Assembly: GCF_947507565.1 (NCBI RefSeq)
Contig: NC_089182.1
Span: 2,170,001-2,234,000 of the forward strand
Reading direction: 5' to 3'
Length of the DNA stretch: 64,000 bases
Origin: Oscarella lobularis
Taxonomy: Eukaryota > Porifera > Homoscleromorpha > Homosclerophorida > Oscarellidae
A program made the position numbers and the translations under genes. Below the pieces are notes generated by a model, which was given only the letters and a program-made list of their open reading frames with translations, had not been told where the DNA came from and made no database searches. Shown here piece by piece: positions 40,299-54,022 of the stretch; position 1 is the first letter of the stretch, and every line of letters starts with the position of its first letter.

Positions 40299-43200
40299 TT
40301 AGTTAGAGAAACGTTTACCTAATATGAAGAGAACAAATAGGCCATTTACTGAAAGTATCGTGACGGAAACTACATCCTGATCGATGTCAAGACTGTTGTC
40401 TTGATGGAGTAGAGCCATAAGAGTTCCCAGCATTAGATTAAGAGAAATGACGAGCAGTGACAATAACTGTAACCAGTGGTCTGCTTTTCTCTTGATGGGA
40501 TTAAATTGAGCGTGTAGTAACAGGAAGAGATTGGCCAGTAACGCGGCTATTGCTATATCAGAATGGCTCTTTTGTCCAAAAAACTGAATGCCACACGTTA
40601 GCAAAAATTTCCGCATTATCTCCGTCACTTCCCAGTACCAGAAGTTTGACTTGTAGTTCTCGTCGAGGAAATGAAGCGAAAGAATGAAATTGTCGCGCAA
40701 ACCAAGTGGTTGTAGAGCTTGGATTTCCTCGCTCAATTCGTCATACCCAAGCCCAGTTGTAGATTTTTTCGCGTGTTTAAACTTGAAATACAAACCGGCG
40801 AGCATCAAAACAGGCAGGCCAATTACGTAAATCATCAGTGACCAGCAGACAATCCATAGTGTAGAGTCACTGTAGTCGCACTGCAAACTCAAGTCGGCTT
40901 TTAAGTACCACTTGCAGAACGGTTGATTTACGTCAGAGGATAAGCAGAGGTCAAGACACGTCCACGGTTTGTACGGCAGAACAGCCACGATTTGTGCCGT
41001 AGTAGCAGGATAGCACACAAACAATATCCACCACGTATTTCGCAAGCATGACGTTCTCGCTGACGATAGAGTTCGCGCTGTAGCTGCAGTCGATTCACAA
41101 CATTTTGGTAGAAGTCCGTATCTGATCGCATAGTATGTCCATACGAAACATATGACGGCAGCTTGACAAGATACTGTGAAAATGGGAGTTTCTAAGGCGT
41201 CGAGTCGTAACGAATTAGTCAGACACGATGGCGTCGCCACGGCAATAACGTTTAATTCAATAATTTTCAAAGATTTACCGAATGAGAGCAACACTTGGGG
41301 CCACGGTATATAAGCCACCGCTTGTAATACTCCGCTCATAACTTGCCCGAAACCGAGGATAATCTTAAATTTGGCGGCGATGTGATCGACGAGGGTTTTC
41401 GTATCGCTGTTTTGAGCATTATCTGCAAAGTATAATATAAGCATGACTGCGACGAAAAGCACGGCGGCACCGGCAATCTGTAGAACCGTTCTCCACGTGC
41501 TAGGACATTTGTAGCATTTTTTGAACAACGAGTAATAGGCTGATTGGCATACGGCACACAGTGGGCCTTCGTAGCCGCGCGAGCACATGTCGGATTCGCG
41601 AATTCGTCCGTTTGCACTATCCGTTCCATTGCAGCTCTCCGGAATAGGGCACGGATGAATTCTGGGGAATGGGTTTTTGTACTTCGTTGAACTGTCGCGG
41701 GGATAGTCGTTGCTTGTTATTTCCAAGTTCTCGACGAATCGTATGTATTCGTTTTCGAGTTGAGTTGAGTTGTAATTATCGGATATATTCCAGCTAATCC
41801 AATAGCCGGGTTGAACGGAGACGTAATCGTTAGAGCACTTTTGTCCTTTATCGGGAGAGCACATGTAGCACTGTCCGAATCGATCGAACCTGTAGTGGTT
41901 GTCTAAGCAGGAGCACGCACGATAGTTGGCAAATTCGGTAGTATTAGTTCCGGTTGGACACACTACGCAGTCGGCTGCGCTTATACCAGGACTTTTTCCA
42001 AGCGGTACGTAGGTCCCTGGTACGCAAAACTGGCACGCGTTTTGACCTGCTGCATCTTGGTAGAAGCCGCCTGCACGAGAAATATTTTCAATGTGGCATG
42101 TCAGACATGCACACCTACCTGGTGGACACGGTACGCAGCGGTCGTGATCTTCGTTTGTTTCTGTTCCTACTGAGCATTGAGTGCAGACCGTTGCCCCGAC
42201 AAAATCACCTGATGTGTCAAGAGTTCGGCAAACGTAGCCAATTTTAGATAAAATCTCGGAACTGCGACCAATTGACTTTAGAGTCAAATTGGTTGCTTTT
42301 GTAACGCAACGCCTGTAGTGAAAGAAATTTATTAGTTAGCTTGTGCACGCGCACGTATTAGTACACGTGGGTTTCGTTGGAAAAATTTGGTATTTCGTTC
42401 GTTTCTGAGCACCTCAAGTAGCTAAATATTTTGAAATTTTGTAACAATTCATTGCAAAGTTAAGCTTTACATTTCTGTTTTTTCACTATGCAATGGGTGA
42501 AATGTAAAGGCGTTTTTTGGCAAAAAATGGAGCGGATTGTCTTGCAAATATCTAGAGCAAAATATTAGACTTGGCAATTAAGAATCCAATTTATTCATAC
42601 ACTTCCTTTATCTTTCTAAAATTTGAAAACGCTCCCGGCTCAAAGACGGATATATTGTTGCCGATCAAGTTTCTAAAACGTGAATTTGATTGAAAAAAGC
42701 TGCGTTCAACGTTTCGTTACAAAAACTCCAATGTGGTTGTATTTCTGAAAACGCTTGCCCTGATTGCTGTGAGACTGTTGAATGCACAATTCCTATGTGT
42801 TTGAAAGTACTGCATGAAACTGCAAAATTAAGACTTTGTAGTACATTCTGTGCAGTGCTTTTTGATTCGAAAGCGATGATGGTAGTTCCTTTAGTTGATT
42901 GTTTGAGCCTTGCCTGCAAGGAGCAAGAAATTGACATTATATGCCCGATAGCCTAACAAAGTACAATACATAGAGATTAGTTGGATTTTCTCGAAAACCG
43001 ATTCGCTTAGGCTGTAAACGTCGTTTTCGCTGAAGTCACTGATAGAGACATTGTATACAAGTTGGTGTGGGTAGCATTTCCTGTAGACATACAGAAAGTG
43101 AATGACTGTTTGTTCTGAGAAAGCGTTTCCGTCAATTGCCGTTAAAAAATTTCTAGATAGGTCTCTAAAAACCGTCAGGGTTATACTGTAATTAAAAGAT

Positions 43201-44512
43201 ATGGGAACGTACAGCGCAAAGAAAAAATTTTGAAGTTTGAATACACCTTTTTCTAAATTTGTAATTTGATTGACGGACAAATCTCTGTGCAAAGAGTTTA
43301 AGTTTTAGGATACCTTAGTTGACTAGCACCTTACAACGAAACTAATCGTGGAAGCAGAGAAAAGGCTTTGCCGCTAATTGTCCGAAGTGAGTTTTTAGAG
43401 AGACGCCTGCACATTCATATTTTTTTCATTAGAGCAATGAAAAGTAGCGTACAGATCAGCTAGACAGGGTAGATCTAGTGCTTCAGCTGACAATTCGGCG
43501 ATCATGTTGCTCTTTACATTTCTATTCAAACAAGTACATTATCTACAGTATAGTCTTGTGGTAACGTACAGTACTATATATGGAGATATTTCTGAATCGA
43601 GGCAACTTCCCACCGAAACTAGCATCTGTTTTCGGAGTTCTGTCAGCTTGTTGTCACTGAAATCTCTATAGTCAAAAACACGTATAGCGCAACAAAAACA
43701 CCCGTGACAATTCCTACAAATATTTCAATGCCGGAAGATGGCTGATTGCTCCGGATTGAATGGTGCTAATTTCATTTTGTGCTAGGGATCTAAACGTGCA
43801 AAAATAGGTTTAGGTGAGCTTCTGCTAGCAAACCCGGCATTGCAAGACTTACAATGTAGTTAGTAGAGGCAAATAAGCAAATGTCTGGCTTCGCAAAGTT
43901 GTGATTTTATTGTATTTCAACTCTCTATTGTAAGTGGTTAGACAATACCTAGACGCTATGCGGCGTTTACATAGCAACAAGAGTAGCATAGTCTATTCCG
44001 TTTTTAAAAAATCCCCACGCCGTTTGAAGAGAATTGTGGTTGAGTTTTCTAAAACAGAAAATTTATTGATAATGTGCGCAGCTTTCTATGCAGACCTACA
44101 GGGAACCCAGACTTTGGGGCAAGAAGAACGGCTTCGAGAGCTGATTAGAATTCCCAGTGCTGAATCGTGCATTAGCCTGTAGTGACGTCTATAATAAGTC
44201 CGCGCTTACATTTCGATTAAGTTTCTGAAATGTACGAAATAATTTGCATCCACATGTGATACTAAGTTATCATCGAAGTTGCTAGGAACAAGTAAGGGGC
44301 CACTCCAATTGTGAAGACTTAGTCTTTATATACAAGATTTTTGTCTCGTTTCGGGGTAAACTATCAGGCGAAGGTAGAAAGCGCAGGGATCGAGAAGAAC
44401 AGTCGACGTTTCCGGCTTCTATGTCACACGAGCATCGTCGACAGCCTTCATAGGAATTAATAGTGAAAAAGCAGGGCAGAAATAGCAGCAGAGCGAAAGC
44501 CGAGCATGACAT
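40299..44512 (-). CDS. LRR / Cys-rich / multi-TM receptor-like protein
   Basis: The start is ATG at 44512, with a signal peptide (SAFALLLFLPCFFTI) and an LRR N-terminal Cys cap (CRRCSCDIEAGNVDC). A TATATAAAT box lies ~55 bp upstream. Then come leucine-rich repeats, apparently one per small exon, e.g. SLAQNEISTIQSGAI (~43,770), DFSDNKLTEL (~43,650), DLSRNFLTAIDGNAF (~43,150), NLIGNNISVFEPGAF (~42,640). The large last exon region (42287-40299) has Cys-rich GCC2/GCC3-like modules and eight or nine hydrophobic segments. A 48-bp intron at 42071-42118 is stop-free and a multiple of three, so it can be retained in frame. A GTAAAC donor at ~40312 may splice to a further short exon near 40.2 kb. Such LRR plus ephrin-receptor-like Cys-rich plus multi-TM proteins are known from early animals and protists; ligand and role are unknown. 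Confidence 0.7.
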
Positions 44513-44564
44513 AGTAGTGGTTTGAGTACGCAGATCGAGGTGCTTGCGCTGGAGACAGCACAGG

Positions 44565-44574
44565 ATTTATATAC
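44565..44574 (-). promoter_or_regulatory. TATA box of the LRR receptor gene
   Basis: On the minus strand the sequence reads GTATATAAAT about 55 bp before the start codon at 44512, which is a sensible distance for a TATA box with a ~25-nt leader. Confidence 0.4.
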
Positions 44575-45410
44575 TGTAAAGTGACTGTAATATTGTTACT
44601 AAATTAATTAACAACGGAAGGTTTCATGAAAGTACAGCGTACCGAATACTTGCAGTAGACATTGCTAACAATATTAGCAGAAGAACACTTTCAGTTTGTA
44701 TAAGCAGCAAAGCGTGGATGGACGAAGATGACCTCTGACAGACTATAACCGTATTATAGCTAGGGGAATACGTGCGCTTTCTGTTTGTACAAGCATGTAC
44801 GCCTAAAAGCGACCTCTCAGTAGGCGATATTGCATGAGCCGACACAGACCTTTCTAACCGACGTATGATCGGTATTGTCCAAACATCCGAGTTGTAACTG
44901 AAACTGAAAACGCGGAAATGCCTCTTGCATTGCGTCATTCACCTCCAGACTAGAGCAGCTTGAGATGGTGCAGCTAATCGTGTACAGAACGTGCATACAA
45001 GCATACTTTTTTTAGATTCATTTAATTTTCCCCCACCCCCATCAACAACAACAGCACGCGCGTTACAGCTCCGGAACTCATACTGTGCTTACTGCGCATG
45101 CCTCGTAAAGCCAAGGCAATTCGTCCTTATTCTGCACGTTATTCCTGCTAAAGGCAATTCGCCTCGTTCGCTGGCAATTCCCGGCATCGCTCTTATCGTT
45201 CATCTATTCAGATTACAACAGAGAACGGCGGAAGTGCCTCTAGCCCATCATTCCGCACGTTATCGAGTCGAAAAAAAATGCCAACTCTTAAAGGCAAGCA
45301 AACGTCGCGCTTCCCCGCACCCCAGACGTCGCACCCAGTCGCGTTTCCGGTGTCGCTGGCACGCCAGAGCACACCACGGGGCTCGTATCCTTAGGCACGC
45401 GAGCGTTTAG
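44575..45410. other. intergenic region between the LRR receptor and MPDZ
   Basis: No gene recognised. It contains only short unsupported open frames on both strands. The MPDZ promoter and its missing first coding exon must lie here, since the frame leading into the L27 domain is open back to 45411 without an ATG. Confidence 0.5.
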
Positions 45411-45866
45411 CCTAGCGAAGTTTTCATAAGAAGCGAAAACGCGCGAGGGGGGAAGGAAGGAGGGGAGACGCGCGCATTCGCCCACCGCCCGAATCTCCCG
45501 ATCCGTATAGATGCCGAACGGGCTCTAGCCCTTCTCGAACAAATCCAACTCTGGCTGACGCGCTCGGGCGACAACGATTTCGACGAGGAGCTCAACTATC
45601 TCATCGAAATTCTCGCCAGTCCCATATTTCGTCAATTGCTCAACATCCAGACGAGCATGAAAGCGCTCGACGACGAATTGCAGGCGGCGACGGCGCGCAT
45701 ACTCGAAACGCGCGACGTCGCCGGCGACGGGACGCTCGTCGACGCCGGCGGCGTCGCGACGATGCTCACGCCCGAGCAGAAGCGACGCAAAGTGAACGAC
45801 TTGCGTCGCGAAGCGTCGATTCGACGAGTGAAGAAGATGAAGGAGGAAATCGCTCGGCAGCGCGAT

Positions 45867-45911
<45 letters not shown>

Positions 45912-45986
45912 ACGCAAAATTCCGTCGACGATCCATTGAAGGATTATAGCTGGGATCCGGCCGGGGATACGGCGGCGACGGCGACG

Positions 45987-46020
<34 letters not shown>

Positions 46021-49000
46021 GCGCGTTGTCTTATGAAGACGTCGAACTGTTCAAGAATCCCGGCGAGGGATTGGGTTTTAGCGTCGTCGGATTGAAGAGC
46101 GAGAGTCGGGGGGAGTTGGGGATATTCGTTCGCGAAGTCCAGCCGGGTGGAGCGGCTGAAAGGTCAGGAGAATAAACTAGCAGATGTTGTCGGAGACACG
46201 TATAATCTCGGGTGGATTTAGTCATACTCTCTCTCTTTTCTAGGGATGGTCGGCTGGAACGGGGGGATCAGATACTTCGGATTAATGACGTTGATTTGGA
46301 TCACGACGTTTCGCATCAGAAGGCCATCGAATTGCTTCAGAAGAGTCGCGGCACTGTCAAATTGAGGGTTGCCAAGGGAACGATGCCGGGTTCGGCGTTG
46401 AGTAGTCGATCAACAAGTCGAAGTCCCGAGCCGACGAGCGGCGGCGGCGTCGTGAAGGTCGACAGAGCTTCATCTGTGACTAAGAAGGCGATTACTTTTT
46501 TCTCTTTGTGATATAGGATGGGAGTACGACGTTTGATGTGGTACTGCATAATACCGGATCCGGATTCGGATTTGGTATTGCTGCCAATAAGAAATATGGC
46601 AACGTGTACATTCGATCGATTGTGGAGAATGGAGCTGCTCAGAAAGTAGTACATTTATTCTTGCTATTGCGATTTTGCTATAAGGGAGAACGTTTTAGGA
46701 TGGGAGCCTGAAAGAGGGCGACGAATTGGTTAGAGTGAATGGGACGTTTGTCAAAGGATTGGAGCCGGTGAAAGTGAGAGAAGTGCTCTACTCGGACGGA
46801 AAGACGGCGACAATGATCGTATCAAGACGAAAGGAGGGAGAGCAGGACCTGAGACAGGATTCTTTTATACAAGAGAACAGCGTTTCCGTCGCTATGCCGA
46901 CGCCTGCGAAAGAGGAACCCAAACCGCCAGAACCGGAACCGGAACCAGTGAAACTTCGGGTAAAAAGAACAATTTAATTAATTATTCATCGTACGTAAAT
47001 ATAATTTTATTTTCAGGATTTGAACGAATTTGATTGCTGCGACGTCGTGATAGAGAGAGACAGTACGGGATTGGGATTGACGATTGTGACCATACCGAAG
47101 GAGAAACAATCAGGTACATAAAAATGAACAGTATCTTACCTCAGTCTCCAACTAGAAAAATTTTCTCGTAGACGGCCCTTCGCTCGTCGTGATTCAGAGA
47201 ATAACTTCCGGCGGACCAGCGGAAAGAACGGGAAACGTCTTCGTCAACGATTACATTATACAGGTAGGAGAAAACATCGTTTTTGTATGATAGCATTCAT
47301 TTTCTCGTCTTCTCGCAGGTCAACGGCGCCGAGACTGTTCAAATGACTCATCGTCAAGTCGCCGGTCTTTTGAGCAAAAGCATCCAAAGCGTTCGTCTAA
47401 AACTAGCCAGAACGAGACGAGGTAAGAAAGCGAACTCCCTTCTCTCCCAGCGGCACTCACACGAGCTTTCGTAGTAATGTCAGAAGAGGAGAAGAAATTG
47501 GCGTATTGGCGATCCCAGCTCGCGTCAGATAGAACAGTCATGGTAGGATCATCGGCGCGCGGGTTTTGGAGCGCGAGACACGTTTTTCCTTCAGGTCGCT
47601 TCCATTGACAAGCTGAGCGCGTCTGGCAGTCTTGGAGTGAGCGTCGAAGGCGTTTCCAAGCGCGATTCGGGCACAGGTACGAGAGAGAGAGAGAGAGCGA
47701 GAGAGGAGTAGCGAAGAAAGGCACGAGATCTGTTTGCTTTCTTTTTCTCAAAGGAAACGAAGGAAACGACACGCGACACTTCGTTCGCGCCGTCAAACCG
47801 GGCGGTCCCGCCGCCCTATCGGGACTCCTCGAGGAAGGCGACGAACTTCTCGAAGTTCGTTGGGGAGAGAGATCTTCTTTCTGACGTCACTTCGTTTTCG
47901 TAGGTCGACGGGCACGTCGTCTGCGGTCTGCCGCACGACGAAGCGATACAGAGAATACGCGACTCGCGGCAAATCGTCTCGATCGTATTCGCTCGCGGCG
48001 GCGACACGGGCTACGTTCCGTCGCAGGATCCTTTGCCTCCGTCGGGCGGCGACGGCGATCGCGATCCTTCAGAAAGCGTCTCGCCACTTCCGACGGCGAA
48101 ATGGAATCCAACGATCGAAGAAATCACTCTAATAAAGGAATCGATGGGCTTGGGATTCAGCATACTCGACTACCCGGTTCGATACGAACATCGCGTTTCT
48201 TCTTCTCCTAAACTCTACGTGTTTACGTTTAGGATCCGTCCGAGCCGGACAACACCGTCGTCGTCATTCGCAGTGTCGTTCCGGGCGGCGTTTCCGATCG
48301 CGACGGACGTCTCGCCGCCGGCGATCGTCTCGTCTACGTCAACGACGTCGACGTGTCGCGCGGCTCGTTGCAGGACGCCGTCGAGGTCATTCGTCTCGCG
48401 CCCGTCGGTCCCGTTCGAATTGGCGTCATGAAACCGTACGGACCTCTCTCGCCGCTGAAAACATCGCCTAGTCCAGAAAAAACAAAGGTACAGGTAGCTT
48501 ATAAGAAGAAAAAGGGAGTGTCCTGACGATGGCGTTGCAGCCTCCTTCGTTTCCGGCTCCTGCGCCGCCGCGTCTTCCTTCTGGTCCCAATAATCCTGTT
48601 GAAGTTGTCATTCAGAAAGGAAACACTGGACTTGGTTGGTTAATTAAAACTATGCACGCTCTACGACTTCTTACCGTTTCTTTCTTAGGTTTGAGCGTTG
48701 CTGGAAGTGACAAGGGCGTGCTAGTGAAGAGCGTTTTGAAAGGCGGCGCTATTGGACGGGACGGTCGCATTTCGGTCGGGGATCGAATCGTCGAAGTGAA
48801 CGGAGAGAAATTGGAGGGAGTAACCGGAGCCAAAGCGAGGTACATTCATCTTTTTCGGATTCAAAAAAAAGAGTGCGACGATGTCCTATTATAGAGCGAT
48901 TTTGCGGAGATCGTCGCTATCAGGAGCAGGCATCCGGTAGAAAAAGATTCCTCGAATCCAACGCATACGAATTAATAGAGCTCGTATTTTTTTAGGATCA

Positions 49001-52000
49001 AATATCTTCCCAAGGCGGGAAGCGTATCGCCGTCGTCGCCGGGAGCCTCAATCAGCCCCGTTCGCGAAGCGTCGCCGTCGACGTTTCCGCACGAAAGCTC
49101 GGAAAACGCTAATCAGATTGCTGCCAGCATCGCCGCTCAAGTGGCAGCGGCTATGTCAGAATACGAATCAACGCCCGGAAAGAAGGAATCGGAGACAAGT
49201 AAGAAACCTGCTTTTATACGCACGCCTATTTATTTTTTTTTCAGCGCGCGTTGTTGTGCTCCAGCGAGTGCCCGAGCACGGATTGGGCATTAGCATAGTC
49301 GGCGGAACGCAACCCGTCTCCGGCATTTTTATCAAGAACATCGTCGACGGATCGGCGGCGGCGAGGGGCGGCGAACTGAAAGTGGGCGATCAAATTCTTC
49401 GCGTCAACGAGGTCGACGTGCAGAACGTCAAGCACTCCGACGCCGTTGACGTCATACGATATGCCGCGAGTCCGGTGACGCTGGTCGTGCGCAGTTTTCC
49501 GGCCGAACGATTTAAGAGACGATGGTCTGGAACGGGAGACGGCGTGAACGTATCGTCGCCTGCAGTGGTAAAGTTTGAATAATTATTTTAGAAACGCTAA
49601 TTTTATTGGATGAATTCTTTTTAGTCACCTCAGCCGGTCGAAGAGATTCCTGAATCAACCGACAGCGAATCCCTTCAATTTGACGAGGGTACGTACGATT
49701 TCAATTTTTAAGCGCGGCTGCGTGATTTTTTTCTTTAGCGTCTCTTTTGAGACGTTTTCCCAATCTTCAGGGCAAGCTCTTTGCTGTTGATATTCTGAAA
49801 GGGACTGGCGGTTTAGGTAAAACATCGTGAAAAGGGATAGCAAATAGTCGTTATATTTGCACGTGCCCCAATAGGCCTGAGCATCGCAGGTGGAACTGAA
49901 ACGATCGAGCAAGGAATAGAGATTGTGGACGTGAAACCCGGTGGAGCAGCCGGCCAATCTGGAAAACTGGCCTCCGGAGATTTTATTCTTGAGGTGAGAT
50001 CTGAGATGTTGTATTTTTCCTTTGTTTTTCGCGTAGGAGAATTTCCTTACCGAACTTTCCGTAGGTGAACGGACAGTCGCTCCTGGGATGCAGTCACGTG
50101 GAGGCGTCGCAAACGCTCAGAATGTTACCTCCACAAATCAAGATGGTCGCTCTGAGGTAATCGTTTATCCGCGAACGGCGATAGAAAAAAACGACGCTAG
50201 TTGCGTTATCGAAAGGCCGCGAGTTCGTCGCCAGTCAGATCTCAAAGAGCAAATAGCGCCGATGGAAGTATCGCTTGGTCGTCGAGACACCAACGACAGC
50301 AATGCATTCGTAATTAAATCCTTGACGCAAAAGCGTATTGTTGTAGCTAGCTAATACTCAATTCAAGGGGTCGTTTGGAACCTTTCGTGGGCCTATATCT
50401 ATCAATGGCTTTGACCTTGCTCTCTACGATTCTGTTGACACCGTCACGTTGCGAAAGGTTTTATGCCTAAGCACTGGTTTTTTTTCACTCTTGAGCGGGT
50501 GTTCTTTTTTTTCTGGCGTTGTTTAGGAAAAACAAGGGCTCGGATTTGCCGTTGGAGACGACGTCGGATTCAACGACGAGCGCGGATTGTTCATCAAGAA
50601 CATCACTCCCGGAGGAGCGGCTGAAAAGGCAAAGAAACAGTTCCCTTGTGGATGAATGTCTTTGTTTTTGAGTTGACTTTCTTTAGGATGGTCGTTTGAA
50701 GGCTGGTGACCAACTCTTGGCTGTTGGGGAAACAAGTGTGCACGGATTGGCGGGACAGCAGGTAAGGAATTCATTTGTTTTAGAATTAGGTAGAATGCGT
50801 TCTCAAAACGTTCGTTAGGTCGTCGCGCTCTTGTCTCAGACGGATGCTAACAATTGCGTTACAATTACTGTGGGATCAAGTGGTATGGCGTGAAATTGCT
50901 GTTGTACTTCATTTTTTTGCAATGCATTTTTAGGACGGTTACTCGTTGGAAGAAAATCGGAAGCGGAGCCGAACGGTGAGAAAACGACGGCGCGTGGCCG
51001 CGACCAATGTTACGCGCGCTTTTTTTCCAAAGGGGCCCTCTTTCAAAACCCGATTATTGACGACGTTCCGACGACGATAGAAATCGCCAAGGGTCAGAGC
51101 GAATTGGGCATTAGCATCGTGGGAGGAGTCGACACACCGCTGGTTGGTTATGAGAAATAATAATGCTTATAATTCAAATTGTGGCTGTTTCTTTTCCTTA
51201 GGGATGCATTGTCATACAGACGGTTTACAAGGAAGGTGCAGCGGCGCGAGACGGTCGCCTAAAGCCGTATGATCGCATTCAAGAAGTACGACTTTCTTTA
51301 TGTGCACATCTAAACTGATTGTTCGTTCGTCGACAGGTCAATAACGTTGATTTGCGAGGTGCTACGCACGACGAAGCGATCGCCGTACTAAAGAAAACGA
51401 CGGCTGTCGTTCGTTTGACCGTCCTTCGAGTTGCTTCTCGTGGTTGGCTTCTTTCGTTTCTTCAAACCCACTTACTATCTCACTTCTCTTTTTTTGCAGA
51501 GAACATCGAATCCGTTGTGCTACTCAAATCGCCCGGTCAAGGACTGGGAATAAGTATCTTGCCGTCAAGGTAACTAACCATTGAGGCAAATATCAAATTT
51601 TTTTCAATTAAACTTTTCTTGCAGAGCCGCTCCTGGAATTTTTATTGCTGACGTGGTTAGACGAAATCTTTGTGTAGAAAACGTTCCTTTGAGCCTTGCC
51701 TTTAGATTCCCGACGGACTTGCCGACAGAGACGGTCGACTTCAACCGGGAGATCAGATATTAGCTGTGGACGGAGAAGACATGCTGAATGCAACGCAAAT
51801 GGACGTTGTTCACGCTCTCAAGGTTTTCCCGTTCGCTTGCACCGACAGAATGATCGTTACGTCGCTGTTTATTTTTCGTTTTTTCAAGAATGCTCATGGT
51901 CACGTTGAAATCAAGGTCGCTCACATGGACGCGTCGTCGACAGTGAGCTCTCCTCAGTTAAGCAGTCGCGGCGGTTATCCCGATACGCCCAAGCAAGATC

Positions 52001-52833
52001 GCGGTCCACCGTCTGATTCGTATACGATGCAGACTCCGCCTCCGCCAAGAGGTAAGTCTCATAGCGAAGCTTTTCCTTCTTTACCCCAATCCATTCTCTC
52101 TTTCTCTAAGAATCTACAACTCAGTTTGCCGTTCAGCTTCAACGGCAGTACGATAATGAACCGCTCGGTCTTGGCATATCAGGCGGACCGGGATCCGGTC
52201 AGGGTAGTTTGCCCGTGTTCGTAACGAACGTCAGGCCGGACGGCGCCGCGTCTCGAAGCGGCGTTTTGCAGGTAAAAATGCATTGTATGGTTCAGTTTCA
52301 CGGATACTTTGACGCTGTGTCGTCGTACAGCCAGGTGATATCATTGTGGAAATCAACGGGCATTCATTAGAAGGCCTTTCTCACGTTGAAGCGGTGAACA
52401 TTTTAAAAGCGAGTCCAAGCAGAATCGACATGAAGATTTCCAGAGAAGTTCAATCTTCAGCTCCGGCGTCCCTCTCCAGGGAGTCAAGGTAGGTCAGAAG
52501 CTTTCTTTCCTCGTGCTGTATAGTGCCCATTACGTTTCTCTGTTCATTCATCTATTATGTTCTTGTAGTCAAACGAAGATTATTCGCTTGAGACGAGGCC
52601 CTGAAGGTCTCGGCTTCAGCGTCGTCGGCGGAAAAGGAAGCCAGCACGGAGACCTTCCCATCTACGTGAAAAGCGTCTTCGATCACGGCGCGGCCGCCCA
52701 GGACGGTCAACTGAAACGCGGCGATCAAATCGTCGCCGTGAACGGCGAAAGCCTTGCTGGCGTCACTCACGACGAAGCGGTTCAGGTTCTAAAGAAGTGC
52801 AAGGGTGATATCGTATTGACGGTCATTTCGTGA
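45411..52833 (+). CDS. MPDZ: MPDZ/MUPP1, L27 plus 13 PDZ domains (5' end not resolved)
   Basis: Multivalent scaffold of cell polarity and junctions. The L27 domain is at 45510-45660 (AERALALLEQIQLWL and SPIFRQLLNIQTSM). A linker with polyalanine and polythreonine runs from GCG and ACG repeats follows. Thirteen PDZ domains can be counted: PDZ1 (GLGFSVVGLKSESRGELGIF, nearly the MUPP1 PDZ1 sequence) at ~46040-46370, then domains starting near 46520, 47020, 47590, 48110, 48600, 49240, 49760, 50460, 51060, 51500, 52120 and 52570. PDZ13 ends the protein (KCKGDIVLTVIS, stop 52831-52833). Each PDZ is split by short introns. L27 plus 13 PDZ matches MPDZ rather than PATJ (10 PDZ). The start codon is upstream of 45411 in an unidentified exon. 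Confidence 0.9.
45868..46019 (+). repeat. trinucleotide repeats coding polyalanine and polythreonine in MPDZ
   Basis: GCG/GGC runs at ~45868-45900 and ACG runs at ~45900-45915 and ~45985-46019 encode homopolymers in the L27-PDZ1 linker. They are in frame and likely length-polymorphic. Confidence 0.75.
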
Positions 52834-53161
52834 TCACTACTCAAGCGTCTCTCCCCCTCATGTTTCTTCATCTCATTTTTCTCTCTCGTTACAGTTGGAA
52901 GCAGCCCTCGCGACGATTGCGTCCTTTTTTTAGAAGTAATTTTCTTTCACTTTCCTCGTGTGCGTCTTTTCGTTTTATTTCCAAGAATCCCCCCTCTTGA
53001 GCCCAAATTCCCCTCTGCGCAGGTTTTCTTATAGTTTAGTAGAAGCTGTGTAGACTTTGCCCTCAGGCGATTTATTCCCGTGACATAAAAAAAACCACGA
53101 CTAAAAACAGTGCGAGCTCCGCACATACAGAGGAAAAAACGAAGTTTTGGAAAGAGTCTTT

Positions 53162-54022
53162 CTAAAAAGGAGCTTTCGTCATTTTTTGCCTGTTCCCATG
53201 CTCCTGATGATCGGTGTTGCGCAAATGAAGCAAATCGTCGGAGATATCATCAACGTGTATTTCAGCCTCGTCTGAGGGCTCGGAGTCCTCGGGCTTTATG
53301 TAACAGAATACCTTGGAAGGAACGCGCACCCAGTAAACCTGTTTCGTTTGAACCACGGTACAACTAGGCAGCCAGGTTAGGTTAGAGAATTGGGCGCGTC
53401 GTCTGCTTACTAAACTGCTAGGCATTCAAGGGTGGTGTCATTTGGTGCAGTCCAAGTGGCTGAGAAAGTCGGCACAGGATCAGGAGTTGCATGAGAAAAC
53501 GCCCCCTAGAGATGCGCAATAGAGCCAGAACACTTTGTACGCGTAATCGTACACACCATAACAGACGTGCAATCTTGATATTTAGCCTTGGTAGCGTTGC
53601 TGAATTCACTGAACGTGCCGAGAGCGTCGGCATTTGATCCCGATGAGCGACGAACTTGGCAAAAGAATCCCTTAAAATCGTCCACTTCAGTCGAGGTTTT
53701 GGCAATTGTCACTAGAAATAAGCCAATCACAGGTCAGAGCTATATAGCCTCGTATAGGGTTTGTACCTTTGTAGCTCTCGCCTCCCTTGTAGCCTTCGGT
53801 GGCGGTCGTCTCAACGACGTACGGCGAAACGGTCACCTGAGCAGTGGCGTTGTGGCCCTTTGGGCCTGGATCCGGAGCCATCATTTCGCACATTTCTGGG
53901 GCCAAGCCGACAGGAGGGCCATGAGGATAAGCGGTGGTTATGCCAATTATGGAAACGACGGTGAAAACGAAACCCTGTGCCAAATATAGTGAGAAGCTAA
54001 AACCATTTTCCCTCGACATCAT
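53162..54022 (-). CDS. secreted Reeler-domain protein
   Basis: Start at 54022 (MMSRENG) with a plausible signal peptide ending before AYPHGPPVGL. Reeler landmarks in order: CEMMAPDPGPKGHNA; GYKGGESYKVTIAKT (spliced over a ~55-bp intron at ~53.7 kb); FFCQVRRSSGSNADALGTF; AFSHATPDPVPTF; ATWTAPNDTTLEC; YCTVVQTKQVYWVRVPSKVF (spliced over ~50 bp at ~53.4 kb). An acidic tail of ~45 residues leads to a stop at 53162. Reeler-domain proteins include reelin N-termini, FRRS1-like proteins and insect immune-induced secreted proteins. Here only the single domain plus tail is present, so it is the short secreted class. It converges with MPDZ. Confidence 0.75.

Noticed and set aside
44624-44938. 104-codon minus-strand frame upstream of the LRR receptor
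   Set aside because: No homology, no signal; lies upstream of the TATA box of the receptor.
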